Source of the DNA: OFTM10 sp964344055
GTDB lineage: Bacteria > Actinomycetota > Acidimicrobiia > Acidimicrobiales > Aldehydirespiratoraceae
Assembly: GCA_964344055.1 (NCBI GenBank)
Contig: CAYFLT010000016.1
Span: 3,672-67,671 of the forward strand
Length of the DNA: 64,000 nt
Reading direction: 5' to 3'
A model generated the notes under the pieces. The model did no database searches and was not told where the DNA came from. It saw only the letters and a list, made by a program, of their open reading frames with translations. The position numbers and the translations under genes are program-made. Of this stretch, positions 45,145 through 54,376 are shown piece by piece; within the stretch, counting starts at the first letter, position 1; the number at the start of each line of letters is the position of its first letter.

Positions 45145-45972
45145 ATGACAGGTGGGCAGGGCAGTGAACCGACCGAGGAGGCCGTCGACGGGCCGCCGAA
45201 GAAGCGCCGGAAACGGGCCGAACTCAAGCAGCTCGTCCTCGAAGCCGGCCTGGAAGTCCTCATCGAGGAAGGCCTCGACATCGGGGTCGGGCACATCACC
45301 TACTCGAAGGTCTTCGACCACCTGGAGGCGACGAAGGGGGTGCGGGTCACCCGCGGGTCCGTGCACGAGCGCATCTGGGACTCACAGCGCGATTTCCAGT
45401 TGGATGTCGTTCGCAACGTGGCGAAGTGGGATCCGGTCGCCAGCACTGGCGCCACCCTCTCGGTGGGCGAGGAGGTGTTGGCCGCGGCCGACACGAGTAC
45501 CCACCACGGGCGCGCACAAGCGCTGAAGGAGATCGCCCGGCGCTGCGGCCGCACGAACATCGAACACGGCGAACGAGACGACCTCTGGAGTCTCTGGCAG
45601 GGGATCATCGGAGCGTTCTCGGTGATGAAGAACAACCCGCCCGAGGCCGAGGCAGCCAGCGTCGCCATGCAGGCGGGGTATCGGGAAGTGCTGGAGGCGT
45701 TCTCGAATTGGTACGCCTACATCGTCGAACGCGTCGGGCTGCGGGTGGTGCCCGGGCCGTTCCCCGACGACACGACGGCAATCAAGGAATTCGCGATCAC
45801 CGCGACGGCACTCGCGGACGGGTTCACCCTCCGACGCACCTATCTGGCCGAGCAACTGAAGTACTTCCCCACCGGCCCGAATGGCGAAACCGAGGAGTGG
45901 GACTCGTTCAGTTTCGCGCTGTGGCAACTCGCCCAGAGCTATTTCGACAACCCCACCGACGACGAGATCTGA
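45145..45972 (+). CDS. TetR-like transcriptional regulator
   Basis: 275 residues from ATG 45145. An N-terminal basic tail (PPKKRRKRAELKQL) precedes a helix-turn-helix of TetR type: LEAGLEVLIEEGLDIG, SKVFDHLEATKGVRVTRGSV, HERIWDSQRDFQLDVV. The rest is helical and without a known ligand domain. It is convergent with the large FAAL-ACP-oxoamine synthase gene, 30 bp tail to tail. An inverted repeat lies upstream of its start. Confidence 0.75.
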   Translation: MTGGQGSEPTEEAVDGPPKKRRKRAELKQLVLEAGLEVLIEEGLDIGVGHITYSKVFDHLEATKGVRVTRGSVHERIWDSQRDFQLDVVRNVAKWDPVASTGATLSVGEEVLAAADTSTHHGRAQALKEIARRCGRTNIEHGERDDLWSLWQGIIGAFSVMKNNPPEAEAASVAMQAGYREVLEAFSNWYAYIVERVGLRVVPGPFPDDTTAIKEFAITATALADGFTLRRTYLAEQLKYFPTGPNGETEEWDSFSFALWQLAQSYFDNPTDDEI

Positions 45973-46002
45973 CGTCGGGGCTACCGCACCGCCGTCAGTC
46001 GG

Positions 46003-49000
46003 TCAGACTTCCCGAAGCAGCCGCTGGTCCGGGACATGATCGGGTCGGCCCAGCTCCGCCTCGACCGCGTCGAGTGCGTCGAGAAGCTGTTCCACCTCGT
46101 CATCGGTGTTGTTCGCGGTGATGCTCACGCGGAATCCGCCGCGATCGAGCGGTGCCGCGGGGAAGACCGACGGTGTGTAGAGGATCCCGCGATCCCACAG
46201 GATCTGGGAGGCGCGGACGACCCGAGGGACGTCGCCAATGACGAGGTTGACGATCGGGAACGTCAGCTCGTTGTCGAAGACGTAGCCTCGCTCCCGAGCT
46301 CCGCCGATCAGCAGGTCGGAGAGTCGATAGAGGATCCGGCGACGGGCATCGCCCTCCCGCTCGTTGACCTGAAGGCCGGCAAGGGCCGACGCCATACTGG
46401 CCACCGGGATCGGCCCGGAGAAGATCGACGTCGATGCAGACTCGAAGAGCTGCCGCTCCTCTGCGCTGCGGCACGTCACGAAGGCGGCCATCGATGAGAA
46501 CGCCTTGGACAGCCCGGCGACATAGACGAGATTGTCGAACGAGAGGTTCTGGTGACGGACCACTCCGCCTCCGCCGTGTCCGTACGGATTGGCGAGGTCG
46601 GGGTTCGCCCCCAGGATTCCGAAGCCGTGGGCATCGTCGACGTACACGAGCGCACCGTGTTCCGACGCCAGCTTCTGGATCGCGGCGAGGTCGGGCATGG
46701 CTCCGGTCATGGAGTAGACGCCGTTGAGGGCGATGACCGGCCGGCCCGGGGCATCGCGCAGCGCCTCTTCGAGCGTCTCGAGGTGACGGTGATCGAAGGC
46801 CCGCAGCGCGGCCCCTCGGGCTGCGGTCAGTTCCGCGGCCTCGTGAATGGAGTTGTGGGCGCCGTGGTCCACGATCAACGTGTCGGCCGCGGTCGCCAGT
46901 TTGGGAAGGACGCCGAAGTGCAACAGGGTGATTGTGGAGAACACCATGACGTCGGGCGCGCCGACGAGCGCGGCCAGGCGTTCCTCCAAGTCGAAGTAGG
47001 GCGACGGCGAGGCCACCGCTCTCGTCCAACTCGGATGAACTCCCCACTCCTTCACCGCTGGGGCGACCGAGTTGATGACGTCGGGATGGAGGTCGAGGCC
47101 GAGGTAGTTGAGGCTGCCGAAGTCGGTGATCCAGCGTCCGTCGATTCGGAGCTGTCGGCCGGTCTGAAGGTCGACGCGGCGGTAGATCTGGGGGATCTCG
47201 TCGATGAGCTTCTGCAGTGTCGCGGTCAGGAGGCAGCCGGCGGACGAGTCATCCGAGGCGATCCGGAGGATGTCGCTGACGGTGTTCAGTTCGTTGAGTC
47301 GCTCCTCCGGGACGCCGTGTCCGAACTCTCGCTCGATGTCGAGTGTGAGCTCGATGAGGGCCAGCGAATCGAACCCGAGGTCGGTCGCGAGGTGGTGATC
47401 CTCCTCGATCCTGGTGCCCACCCAGCCGCGTCGCCGAGCATGACTCTCGACCAGGCGGAGGACCCGGGCCCGCTCGTCGACCCGGTCGAGATCGATGACT
47501 CCCACCTCATCGGGACCGATCATGGCCAGTGTGGAGGTGCGGCTGGCGATCTTGAGGTCGCCGCTGCGGAGCTGGGCCCGGAGGCACGCATGCTGCTTCT
47601 TCCCACTCGTCGTACGTGGAATGCCGTTGCGGTCGAGCACGACGATCTCGTCGATCGGCAGCTCGAGATCCCGGACCGCTCTGAGTACCGCTGACGTCAC
47701 CTCCGACGGGTCGGTCTTGCGAGGTGGCTCGACCACTGCGGCGATCCCGCTCCCCATGTCGGTGATCGAGGTCTCGATCACCGCGAAGTTGTCGAGCGGC
47801 ATCTCACAGAGCTCGGCGAGCGCCCGCTCGATGGCGGCGGCAGAGAGGTTCTGACCGTTCTTGATGATGATGTTCTTGATGCGTTCGATGAGATACAGCT
47901 CGCCGTCGTGCATGAAGCCGATGTCCCCGGTGGGGCAGCGGCCGCCTTCGAACCGGTCGATCGAGCCGTCCGGCATGAGGTAGCCGGGAGTGATCGACGG
48001 CCCGGAGACGACCACTTCGCCTGCGGTGTCGTCCACGCGGACGATCGTGCCGTCTTCGGCGACGATCTCGACACCCATCTCTTCCGCGGGGGTGCCGAGT
48101 GCCACCACATGGGTGACCGCCGCACTCGGGTCTTCGACGGACTCGGTGAGGAGGCCCGAGCCGACGATGTCGACCGGCCCACCGAACGAGATGCTCGAGG
48201 TCGAGATCGAAACCTGATGGGGGATGTCGCCCGTGAATGGCATGGTCGCCATCAAGGTGGCCTCGGCCAGGCCGTAGGTCGGCTGCATGGCCTCGGGACG
48301 CATGCCGACCGGGCCGAACCGCTCGAGGAAGGCCGCGATGGTGGCCGTGTCGACCGGCTCGGCTCCGCAGTAGCACTTCTTCCAGGATGAGAGGTCGAGA
48401 CCACCCATCCGGCTCTCGCTCACGCGGCGGGTGGTGTAGTCGAACGCGAAGTTCGGCGCTGCCGTGATCGAGCCGGGGCTCTCGGTGACGGCCTGGAGCC
48501 AGTTCGCAGGGTCGGCGAGGAAGTCGAACGGACTGAGCAGTCGCAGGTGAGCCCCGGCTGTCAGCGAGAGCATCGCCATGCCGATCAGGCCCATGTCGTG
48601 ATACAGCGGTAGCCACGAGACGACGTGATCCTCGGGTCGAGCCTCCATTCGGCGCGCGAGCCCCCAGGTGTTGGCCACCACGTTGCGGTGGGTCATCAGC
48701 ACAGGCTTGATCGAGCCCGTCGATCCCGAAGTGAATTGCAGGTGGTGTGGTCGGTGAACGTCGCCGGGTGTTTGCGAGATCCAGTCGAAGAGGTCACCTC
48801 GAGCCTGATCGGTGAGCAGCGGCGTCCACGGAAGTCCGTTCGTGTCGATACACGGTCCGGTGGCGCCCGCCTGCACGAGCAGGCGCGCCTGGGGAAGGCT
48901 CGACCATGCCACACGGAGCTTTGCGGCGATCTCGTTCGGACTGTCGAGAGCGGGCCGGACCGGCAACAGGACCGGGGTCGATCCGGCCAACACGGATCCC

Positions 49001-49272
49001 AGGAAGCCGAGCCACAGCGCTTCCGGCGAAGAGGCGGCGATCAGGACATGGTGGTCGTTGCCGGTCCCCGCCTCGGTGAGCGTCTGGGCGACACCCGCGC
49101 ATCGATCGAGGAAACTGCGCTGCGTGTCGACCTCGAACCCTCGCGCCCGCCGGTCGTAGAAGCCGACTGTGGAAAGATCGTCGCCCGCGGCGAACCGGTG
49201 CCAGAGCAGCGATGGCAGGTCGAACGAGGGAAGATCAGTGAAGTCCGGCACGGGACGTGACACGAGAACCAC
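46003..49272 (-). CDS. Tri-domain fatty-acyl-AMP ligase / acyl carrier protein / alpha-oxoamine synthase
   Basis: 1089 residues. Residues about 1-590 form a fatty-acyl-AMP ligase: LQFTSGSTGSIKPVLMTH (about 178-195), SWLPLYHDMGLIGM, RCPTGDIGFMHDG and the C-terminal lysine region TTSGKKQ (Lys558/559). About 600-675 is an acyl carrier protein with DLGFDSLALIEL (Ser636 for phosphopantetheine). About 690-1075 is a PLP-dependent alpha-oxoamine synthase: VDHGAHNSIHEA, VYVDDAHGFGILG (Asp/His 879-882), and VAGLSKAFSS (Lys923 for PLP), as in BioF and serine palmitoyltransferase. Together the domains should activate a free fatty acid, load it and condense it with an amino acid. GTG 49263 has a better Shine-Dalgarno (GGAG) than 49272. 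Confidence 0.9.
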   Translation of the reverse strand: MVLVSRPVPDFTDLPSFDLPSLLWHRFAAGDDLSTVGFYDRRARGFEVDTQRSFLDRCAGVAQTLTEAGTGNDHHVLIAASSPEALWLGFLGSVLAGSTPVLLPVRPALDSPNEIAAKLRVAWSSLPQARLLVQAGATGPCIDTNGLPWTPLLTDQARGDLFDWISQTPGDVHRPHHLQFTSGSTGSIKPVLMTHRNVVANTWGLARRMEARPEDHVVSWLPLYHDMGLIGMAMLSLTAGAHLRLLSPFDFLADPANWLQAVTESPGSITAAPNFAFDYTTRRVSESRMGGLDLSSWKKCYCGAEPVDTATIAAFLERFGPVGMRPEAMQPTYGLAEATLMATMPFTGDIPHQVSISTSSISFGGPVDIVGSGLLTESVEDPSAAVTHVVALGTPAEEMGVEIVAEDGTIVRVDDTAGEVVVSGPSITPGYLMPDGSIDRFEGGRCPTGDIGFMHDGELYLIERIKNIIIKNGQNLSAAAIERALAELCEMPLDNFAVIETSITDMGSGIAAVVEPPRKTDPSEVTSAVLRAVRDLELPIDEIVVLDRNGIPRTTSGKKQHACLRAQLRSGDLKIASRTSTLAMIGPDEVGVIDLDRVDERARVLRLVESHARRRGWVGTRIEEDHHLATDLGFDSLALIELTLDIEREFGHGVPEERLNELNTVSDILRIASDDSSAGCLLTATLQKLIDEIPQIYRRVDLQTGRQLRIDGRWITDFGSLNYLGLDLHPDVINSVAPAVKEWGVHPSWTRAVASPSPYFDLEERLAALVGAPDVMVFSTITLLHFGVLPKLATAADTLIVDHGAHNSIHEAAELTAARGAALRAFDHRHLETLEEALRDAPGRPVIALNGVYSMTGAMPDLAAIQKLASEHGALVYVDDAHGFGILGANPDLANPYGHGGGGVVRHQNLSFDNLVYVAGLSKAFSSMAAFVTCRSAEERQLFESASTSIFSGPIPVASMASALAGLQVNEREGDARRRILYRLSDLLIGGARERGYVFDNELTFPIVNLVIGDVPRVVRASQILWDRGILYTPSVFPAAPLDRGGFRVSITANNTDDEVEQLLDALDAVEAELGRPDHVPDQRLLREV

Positions 49273-49294
49273 TCCAGGTGATGGTCAGGGCCAT

Positions 49295-49336
49295 GGGACC
49301 ATAGTCCCGGGACCCTGCTCGTGACAACTTATCCAC
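49295..49336. promoter_or_regulatory. Regulatory-looking stretch upstream of the FAAL-ACP-oxoamine synthase gene
   Basis: GGGACCATAGTCCC (49295-49308) is a 5-bp stem hairpin with a second GGGAC at 49309-49313, forming direct repeats, 23-40 bp before the gene start. A perfect DnaA-box-like 9-mer TTATCCACA lies at 49328-49336. The promoter must be in this 92-bp spacer between it and the GGDEF gene. Confidence 0.35.
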
Positions 49337-49364
49337 AGGGGCGACACGCACCCTGCGTGGTGGC

Positions 49365-52300
49365 TCAGTCGGAGCGGTTACTGGAGAGTAGATCCCGGTC
49401 GTTCAGCTCGTCACCGATGAGCTCGACCGGTGCGGGCCGCTCGAAGTAGAAACCCTGCGCCTTCTCGCACTGCATGCCGCGAAGCGCGTGGGCCTGGGCG
49501 CCGGACTCGATGCCCTCGGCGACCACCCGCATGTCGGTCTCGGCCGCCATCTCGATGATCGATCGCACTTGCGCCTCGGCACGATCCGACGACTCGCCGT
49601 CGAGTCCGATGACGAGGGAGCGGTCGATCTTCACACCGGAGAACGGCAACGACTGGAGTGCGGAATACGAGGCGAACCCGGCACCGAAGTCGTCGGCATA
49701 GAGACCGACGCCGAGCTCGCGGATCTCCTTCAGGCGGCGGACCATCCGGGGGGACTCCTCGACCACGACGCTTTCGGTGAGTTCGATGATGACAGTCGAA
49801 GGGTCGAGCTTCAGTCGTTTGATGGCCCCGTCGATGTCGTCGACCAGGCTGGGGTCCTCGAGTTGGCGGCCTGACACGTTGATGCTCATCGTCAGGGGTG
49901 GACGGTTCGGATACTCGTCCTGCCAGATGCGCAGTTGCTCGAGGGCCTCGTCGATGAGCCACCGCCCGATCGGGACGATGAGGCCGGTCTCCTCCGCGAG
50001 TGGGATGAACACACCTGGTCCGACCATCTTCCGCTCGGCGTGGTTCCACCGCATGAGCGCCTCGAATCCGGAGATCGCTCCGGTCGCGAGATCGACCACC
50101 GGCTGGTAGTGGAGGAGCAGCTCGCGCCGCTGGAGCGCACGGGCGAGGTCGGCCTTCAGCTCGAGGCGTTCGAATGCGCCCTCGTGCATCGACTCGTCGA
50201 AGATGACGACGCGGGACTTGCCACGATTCTTGGCGCCGTGCATCGCGAGGTCGGCACTGCGCATCAGCGTCTCGGGCGTGGCTTCGTCGAGATCGTCGGC
50301 GAACGCAACGCCGATGGACGCATGCAGCACGATCTCCCGGCCCGCGATGTCGATCGGCACCTCGATCGTCTGGAGGAGACGCTGGGCGATGGAGGTCACC
50401 TCCGAGCGAGCAGGGTTGCCCTCCAGCAGGATCGCGAACTCGTCGCCGCCGAGGCGAGCCGCGGTGTCGCTGCCGCGCAGGAACTGCTGCAGCCGGAACG
50501 AGAGGACCTTCAGGAGTTCGTCGCCTGCATCGGTGCCGAGTCCATCGTTGACGGTCTTGAAGTCGTCGAGGTCGACCACCAGCACCACCACCGAGTCTTC
50601 GCGGCGTGTCAACGCCTGATGGACACGGTCCCGGAACAGCACCCGATTGGCGATTCCGGTGAGATCGTCGTGGAGCGCCTGGTGCCGGAGGTTCTGTTCG
50701 AGGGTCTTGCGCTCGGTGATGTCGTGGGCATTGAGAACGATGCCCTCGACACTCGGGTCGTTCAGCAGATTCGTGACCGTGACTTCCAGAATGCGCCACG
50801 ACCCGGAGGCGTGGCGGACCCTCAGCTCGCTCGTCTGTGGGACGGACTCGGTCAGGGACATCCGGGCGATCAGGGTGCTCAGAGTCTCTCGATCGCTCGG
50901 GTGGGCGAGACTCATGAAGTCCCGGTCGAGTGCCTCGGGCGGCGCGACGCCGAGGATGGGCTGCGACGACGGGGAGATCCAGGAGATCATGCCGTTGCCA
51001 TCGAGAACCGCGACCAGGTCACTCGAGTGCTGCACCAGCGAGCGGAATCGAGCCTCGCTTCGTCGTAGATCGAGCTGGGCCTGCTTCTGGACCGAGATCT
51101 CGCTCGCGGTGACCACGATGCCGGAGATCTCCTCATCGGATCGCATGTCGGATGCGGTGACGTCGAACCATCGCAGGCTGCCGTCGCGACAGATCAACTG
51201 CAGTTCCGCCGAACCGTTGTCTGGCTTGGTGATGATCGAGGCGAGACCGGGCCGGTGGGAGGTCTCCACGAGCGCCTCGAGCGTCCGCCCGAGCAGTTCT
51301 GCCTCGTCGAAGCCGAGGAGCCGCGGGCCGGCCGGGCTCACGAAGTTGATGGTGTCGGACTCCGTGAGCACGACGATGATGTCTGCGGAGTTCTCGACGA
51401 GCGACCGGAATCGGCGTTCGGAGCGGTCGCGGCCGACCTGTTCCCGGAGGGCCGCGGATTCGAGCGCGCGGCCAAGGTCGGAGACGAGCGACGTCAGACG
51501 GCCGAGTTCGAGCTCGTCAGGTCGAGTCCTCGCCTCCAGCGAGACCACACCGGTGTGGCTGCCGACGGCATCGAAGTGCACGTCGAAGGCGAAGGTGTCG
51601 CCTTGCCGCGAGCGCTGGGCCGTCGCCGGCTGCGGTGAACCGTCGAGCGGGCTCGGGCAGGTCGAGCCGACGGAGTGGATCGGGTTCCAGTGATCGTCGT
51701 GCCATGAGAAGACGGCAGCTCGGACTACACCGCTGACGATCTCGTTCGCGGCCTCGAGAACCGCCACCGCCATGTCGTGTTCGTCGCGAGCGGCAGCAAG
51801 TCGGGCATCGGCGGACGCCAGAGCCCGGTCCATTGCGGCGATCCGCTCACGTCCCTGGGCCAGGGAGTAGACCCGAACCATCACCATGATCGAGACGACG
51901 GCCCAGACGCCGATGATGATGACTGTCTCGATCTGGGTTTCGCCGGTCTGTTCGGCGAGCAGGAGCGCCGGAGGGATGAGGACCGCTGCGGTCATGGCGA
52001 GGAGACGCCGGCCGGTCATGTTCGGCATCGCTTCTTCCGGCGGCATCGTCAACGCCGGCATCGAAGGATGTAGTGCGGCTGCCGCGATCATGATGAACGC
52101 CGTCGCACTGGCGAGGGCGCTCAGGATGTCCGTGCCCGGGAACGGCGTCCTGCCGATCAACTCGAGTTCGACGAACACCTCAGCCAGGAATCCGCCGGCG
52201 GCCGCGAGCGCAAGGAAGTAGTAGGCAGGGGGACGAGCACCGGGACCGATCGCCACCCGGATCGTGGTGAATCCCAGGGCAAGCGTCATCAGGGAGAAGA

Positions 52301-52877
52301 GGACGCCAGTGGTCTTGCCGGCAGTGGTGAGCGAGTCGGCCTGGAGGAACTCGGTCATGATCGTCGACCACACAAGCGCACCGATTCCGCAGACGCCGAT
52401 CAACGCGTCGAGCGTGTTGGTGCGATCGCGGTTGGCGAGTCGAGCCCGTGCCATGAGGCCGAGTGCGATGAGAACGGCTCCGTACGCGGCGAGGTCGAAC
52501 GGCTCCCGCCAGGTGGGGTAGTTCCGGATCGGTCCTTCTGAAATGGGGCTGAACCCCTCGGCGACGCCGCCGGCGAGGAACAGGACCAGTGCGGCAGCGA
52601 GCAGGTACCAGACGCTCGGCCTCGGAGCACCGTGATGGCGTGGACCCTGGATCAACGCGACGACCGAAGCGATGCCGACGACCGCGAAGCTGACGGTGGC
52701 GCCGGTCTCGCCCAAGGGCGCGCTGATGAGGAGCAGCGCGAAGCTCGCGATGATGTATCGCTTCCAACCGACACGGGTCACGAACGTCCAATCGGCAGCC
52801 GCCGCCTGTGGATAAGGCTTTGGCCCTGTGGACTGCCACTTCGACGAGAGGAGCTGCGACCGCCCGACGCAGTCCAT
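49365..52877 (-). CDS. Membrane-bound PAS-GGDEF-EAL cyclic di-GMP protein
   Basis: 1170 residues if ATG 52877 is used; GTG 52781 (residue 33) may be the true start, since the first 32 residues look non-native. About 8-9 membrane helices (35-335) are followed by two PAS domains (about 485-600 and 605-725), GGDEF (Gly811-Phe814 in RLGGDEFAIL), and EAL (Glu939-Leu941 in FEALMRW, ADDFGAGFAS at 1061-1070, VVAEGIE). Both catalytic motifs are intact, so synthesis and hydrolysis of cyclic di-GMP are possible. Stops before the FAAL promoter. Confidence 0.9.
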   Translation of the reverse strand: MDCVGRSQLLSSKWQSTGPKPYPQAAAADWTFVTRVGWKRYIIASFALLLISAPLGETGATVSFAVVGIASVVALIQGPRHHGAPRPSVWYLLAAALVLFLAGGVAEGFSPISEGPIRNYPTWREPFDLAAYGAVLIALGLMARARLANRDRTNTLDALIGVCGIGALVWSTIMTEFLQADSLTTAGKTTGVLFSLMTLALGFTTIRVAIGPGARPPAYYFLALAAAGGFLAEVFVELELIGRTPFPGTDILSALASATAFIMIAAAALHPSMPALTMPPEEAMPNMTGRRLLAMTAAVLIPPALLLAEQTGETQIETVIIIGVWAVVSIMVMVRVYSLAQGRERIAAMDRALASADARLAAARDEHDMAVAVLEAANEIVSGVVRAAVFSWHDDHWNPIHSVGSTCPSPLDGSPQPATAQRSRQGDTFAFDVHFDAVGSHTGVVSLEARTRPDELELGRLTSLVSDLGRALESAALREQVGRDRSERRFRSLVENSADIIVVLTESDTINFVSPAGPRLLGFDEAELLGRTLEALVETSHRPGLASIITKPDNGSAELQLICRDGSLRWFDVTASDMRSDEEISGIVVTASEISVQKQAQLDLRRSEARFRSLVQHSSDLVAVLDGNGMISWISPSSQPILGVAPPEALDRDFMSLAHPSDRETLSTLIARMSLTESVPQTSELRVRHASGSWRILEVTVTNLLNDPSVEGIVLNAHDITERKTLEQNLRHQALHDDLTGIANRVLFRDRVHQALTRREDSVVVLVVDLDDFKTVNDGLGTDAGDELLKVLSFRLQQFLRGSDTAARLGGDEFAILLEGNPARSEVTSIAQRLLQTIEVPIDIAGREIVLHASIGVAFADDLDEATPETLMRSADLAMHGAKNRGKSRVVIFDESMHEGAFERLELKADLARALQRRELLLHYQPVVDLATGAISGFEALMRWNHAERKMVGPGVFIPLAEETGLIVPIGRWLIDEALEQLRIWQDEYPNRPPLTMSINVSGRQLEDPSLVDDIDGAIKRLKLDPSTVIIELTESVVVEESPRMVRRLKEIRELGVGLYADDFGAGFASYSALQSLPFSGVKIDRSLVIGLDGESSDRAEAQVRSIIEMAAETDMRVVAEGIESGAQAHALRGMQCEKAQGFYFERPAPVELIGDELNDRDLLSSNRSD

Positions 52878-52916
52878 GCCGCTGGAACGTCGGCTCGCGC
52901 ACCAGCTGTCGAACGG

Positions 52917-53399
52917 CTAGAAGATCAGGGCGGCGATCCCCGAATACTGACCCACGAACATGACTGCCCAGATGGTGTTGGCTGCGAGCGCCCAACGAAG
53001 GACGTGCTGGCGGATTCCCACGAGTCGGAGGATCCAACTGGTGAGGATGCCGCCGAGCAGCCACGCGGCCAGGAAGAATCCGACGAGGCTGCCCGCGACG
53101 AGCTGTCGACGGATCCTGCTGTTCTGGGTCTTCTCCGCCATCGAGTTGACCATCCGTTCGACCCGGCCCGCCTTCGCGTATTTGCGCTGCTTCGTCCCGA
53201 TGATGAACACCGAGATCCCGGAACCGACGACGATGTAGATCGGGATCAGGATGGCGAGCGTCGACCAGGCACCGATCTTGGCAGTGAGGTAGACGGCGGG
53301 GGCGGCGAAGAAGACCTCGTCCCAGAACCCGGCGATGGCGAGGCCGATCGCCGAAGCGACCGTCGTGCCGGCCTGATGGGCCCGGGAGCGCGTTCTCAC
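52917..53399 (-). CDS. Small membrane protein, function unknown
   Basis: 160 residues from GTG 53399, placed one base after the CDF stop (TGACGTG); an upstream in-frame start overlaps the CDF gene. Four to five hydrophobic helices: TTVASAIGLAIAGFWDEVFF, AILIPIYIVVGSGISVFIIG, LVAGSLVGFFLAAWLLGGIL and ANTIWAVMFVGQYSGIAALI. A basic loop KQRKYAKAGRVER lies between the second and third. No family recognised. Likely co-transcribed with the CDF gene. Confidence 0.65.
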   Translation of the reverse strand: MRTRSRAHQAGTTVASAIGLAIAGFWDEVFFAAPAVYLTAKIGAWSTLAILIPIYIVVGSGISVFIIGTKQRKYAKAGRVERMVNSMAEKTQNSRIRRQLVAGSLVGFFLAAWLLGGILTSWILRLVGIRQHVLRWALAANTIWAVMFVGQYSGIAALIF

Positions 53400-53400
53400 G

Positions 53401-54285
53401 TCACGGGTCGGGTCGGTAGACGTCCGGCTCGATGTACATGGGGCGGGCTTCGGGGACGTCTTCACGGACATTCGCCTCGAGTCGGTCGATGGCGTTGGCG
53501 AGTTCAGCGGCGTCGTAGCTGTCGTCGAAGTGCACCTTCGCCCCGACCAGCAGCTCGTCGGGGCCGAGATGTTGGGTCCGCAGATGGATCAGACGATCCA
53601 CACCATCGGTCCGCTCGATCGCCCGGATGATGTCGTCACGAACCGAGGGCCGAGCTCCCTCACCGATCAGGAGGCTCTTCATCTCGATCGCGAGCACGAC
53701 GGCTATGAGCCCGAGGAGGATGCCGATCGAGAGCGTGCCGATGCCGTCCCACACCGGGGCGTCGGCCACCTCCGCGATGATCAGAGCGACCAGCGCCAAC
53801 ACCAGGCCGACCATCGCGCCGAGGTCCTCGAGCAGCACCACGGGGAGCTCCGGTGTCTTCGATCGGCGGATGAAGCTCGTCCAGGAGGCCCCGTGGCGGA
53901 CGCGGTTGGCTTCGACGATGGCCGTCCGGAACGAGAAGCCCTCGAGCACGATGCCGAGGCTCAGAACGCCGAAGGCCCACGCCGGGCTGTCGAACTCGTG
54001 AGGGTGACGGATCTTCTCGATGCCCTCGTAGATCGCGAACATCGAACCGATCGTGAACAGGACGAGCGCGACGACGAACGACCAGAAGTAGCGCTCCCGT
54101 CCGTAGCCGAACGGGTGGGACGAGGAGGCCTCTCGTTTGGCGAGGCGGCCACCGAGTAGGAGCAGCGCCTGGTTGCCGGTGTCGGNNNNNNNNNNNNNNN
54201 NNNNNNNNNNNNNNNNNNNNNNNNNNNNNNNNNNNNNNNNNNNNNNNNNNNNNNNNNNCGCCTTCGTGCCGCCGCCTGCTGCCAT
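53401..54285 (-). CDS. Cation diffusion facilitator (CDF) transporter
   Basis: About 294 residues from ATG 54285, preceded by GAGAGGA; an apparent start farther upstream is not used. A 73-N gap hides helices 1-2 and the first HxxxD metal site. Seen after the gap: DTGNQALLLLGGRLAKREAS, HPFGYGRERYFWSFVVAL, LEGFSFRTAIVEANRVRHG, a VVLLEDLGAMVGLVLAL helix with the second metal motif (EDxxA/D), and the C-terminal cytoplasmic domain LVGAKVHFDDSYDAAELANA. Probably exports zinc, iron or manganese from the cytoplasm. Confidence 0.88.
   Translation of the reverse strand: MAAGGGTKAXXXXXXXXXXXXXXXXXXXXXXXXXDTGNQALLLLGGRLAKREASSSHPFGYGRERYFWSFVVALVLFTIGSMFAIYEGIEKIRHPHEFDSPAWAFGVLSLGIVLEGFSFRTAIVEANRVRHGASWTSFIRRSKTPELPVVLLEDLGAMVGLVLALVALIIAEVADAPVWDGIGTLSIGILLGLIAVVLAIEMKSLLIGEGARPSVRDDIIRAIERTDGVDRLIHLRTQHLGPDELLVGAKVHFDDSYDAAELANAIDRLEANVREDVPEARPMYIEPDVYRPDP
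54186..54258. other. Assembly gap (73 N) inside the CDF transporter gene
   Basis: The flanks are in phase, so the length is near correct. The Ns cover transmembrane helices 1 and part of 2 of the CDF protein. Confidence 0.95.
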
Positions 54286-54376
54286 GGGGTGTTCCTCTCG
54301 TCGCCCGATTCGGTCACGGTTCGTGATGAGGCTAACCGGCCCCTCAGAACCGATGGTGGTGTGCCGATGAAGACGT

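Noticed and set aside
49328..52815. Two DnaA-box-like 9-mers as a replication origin
   Set aside because: Only two boxes 3.5 kb apart, no dnaA/dnaN or AT-rich unwinding element.
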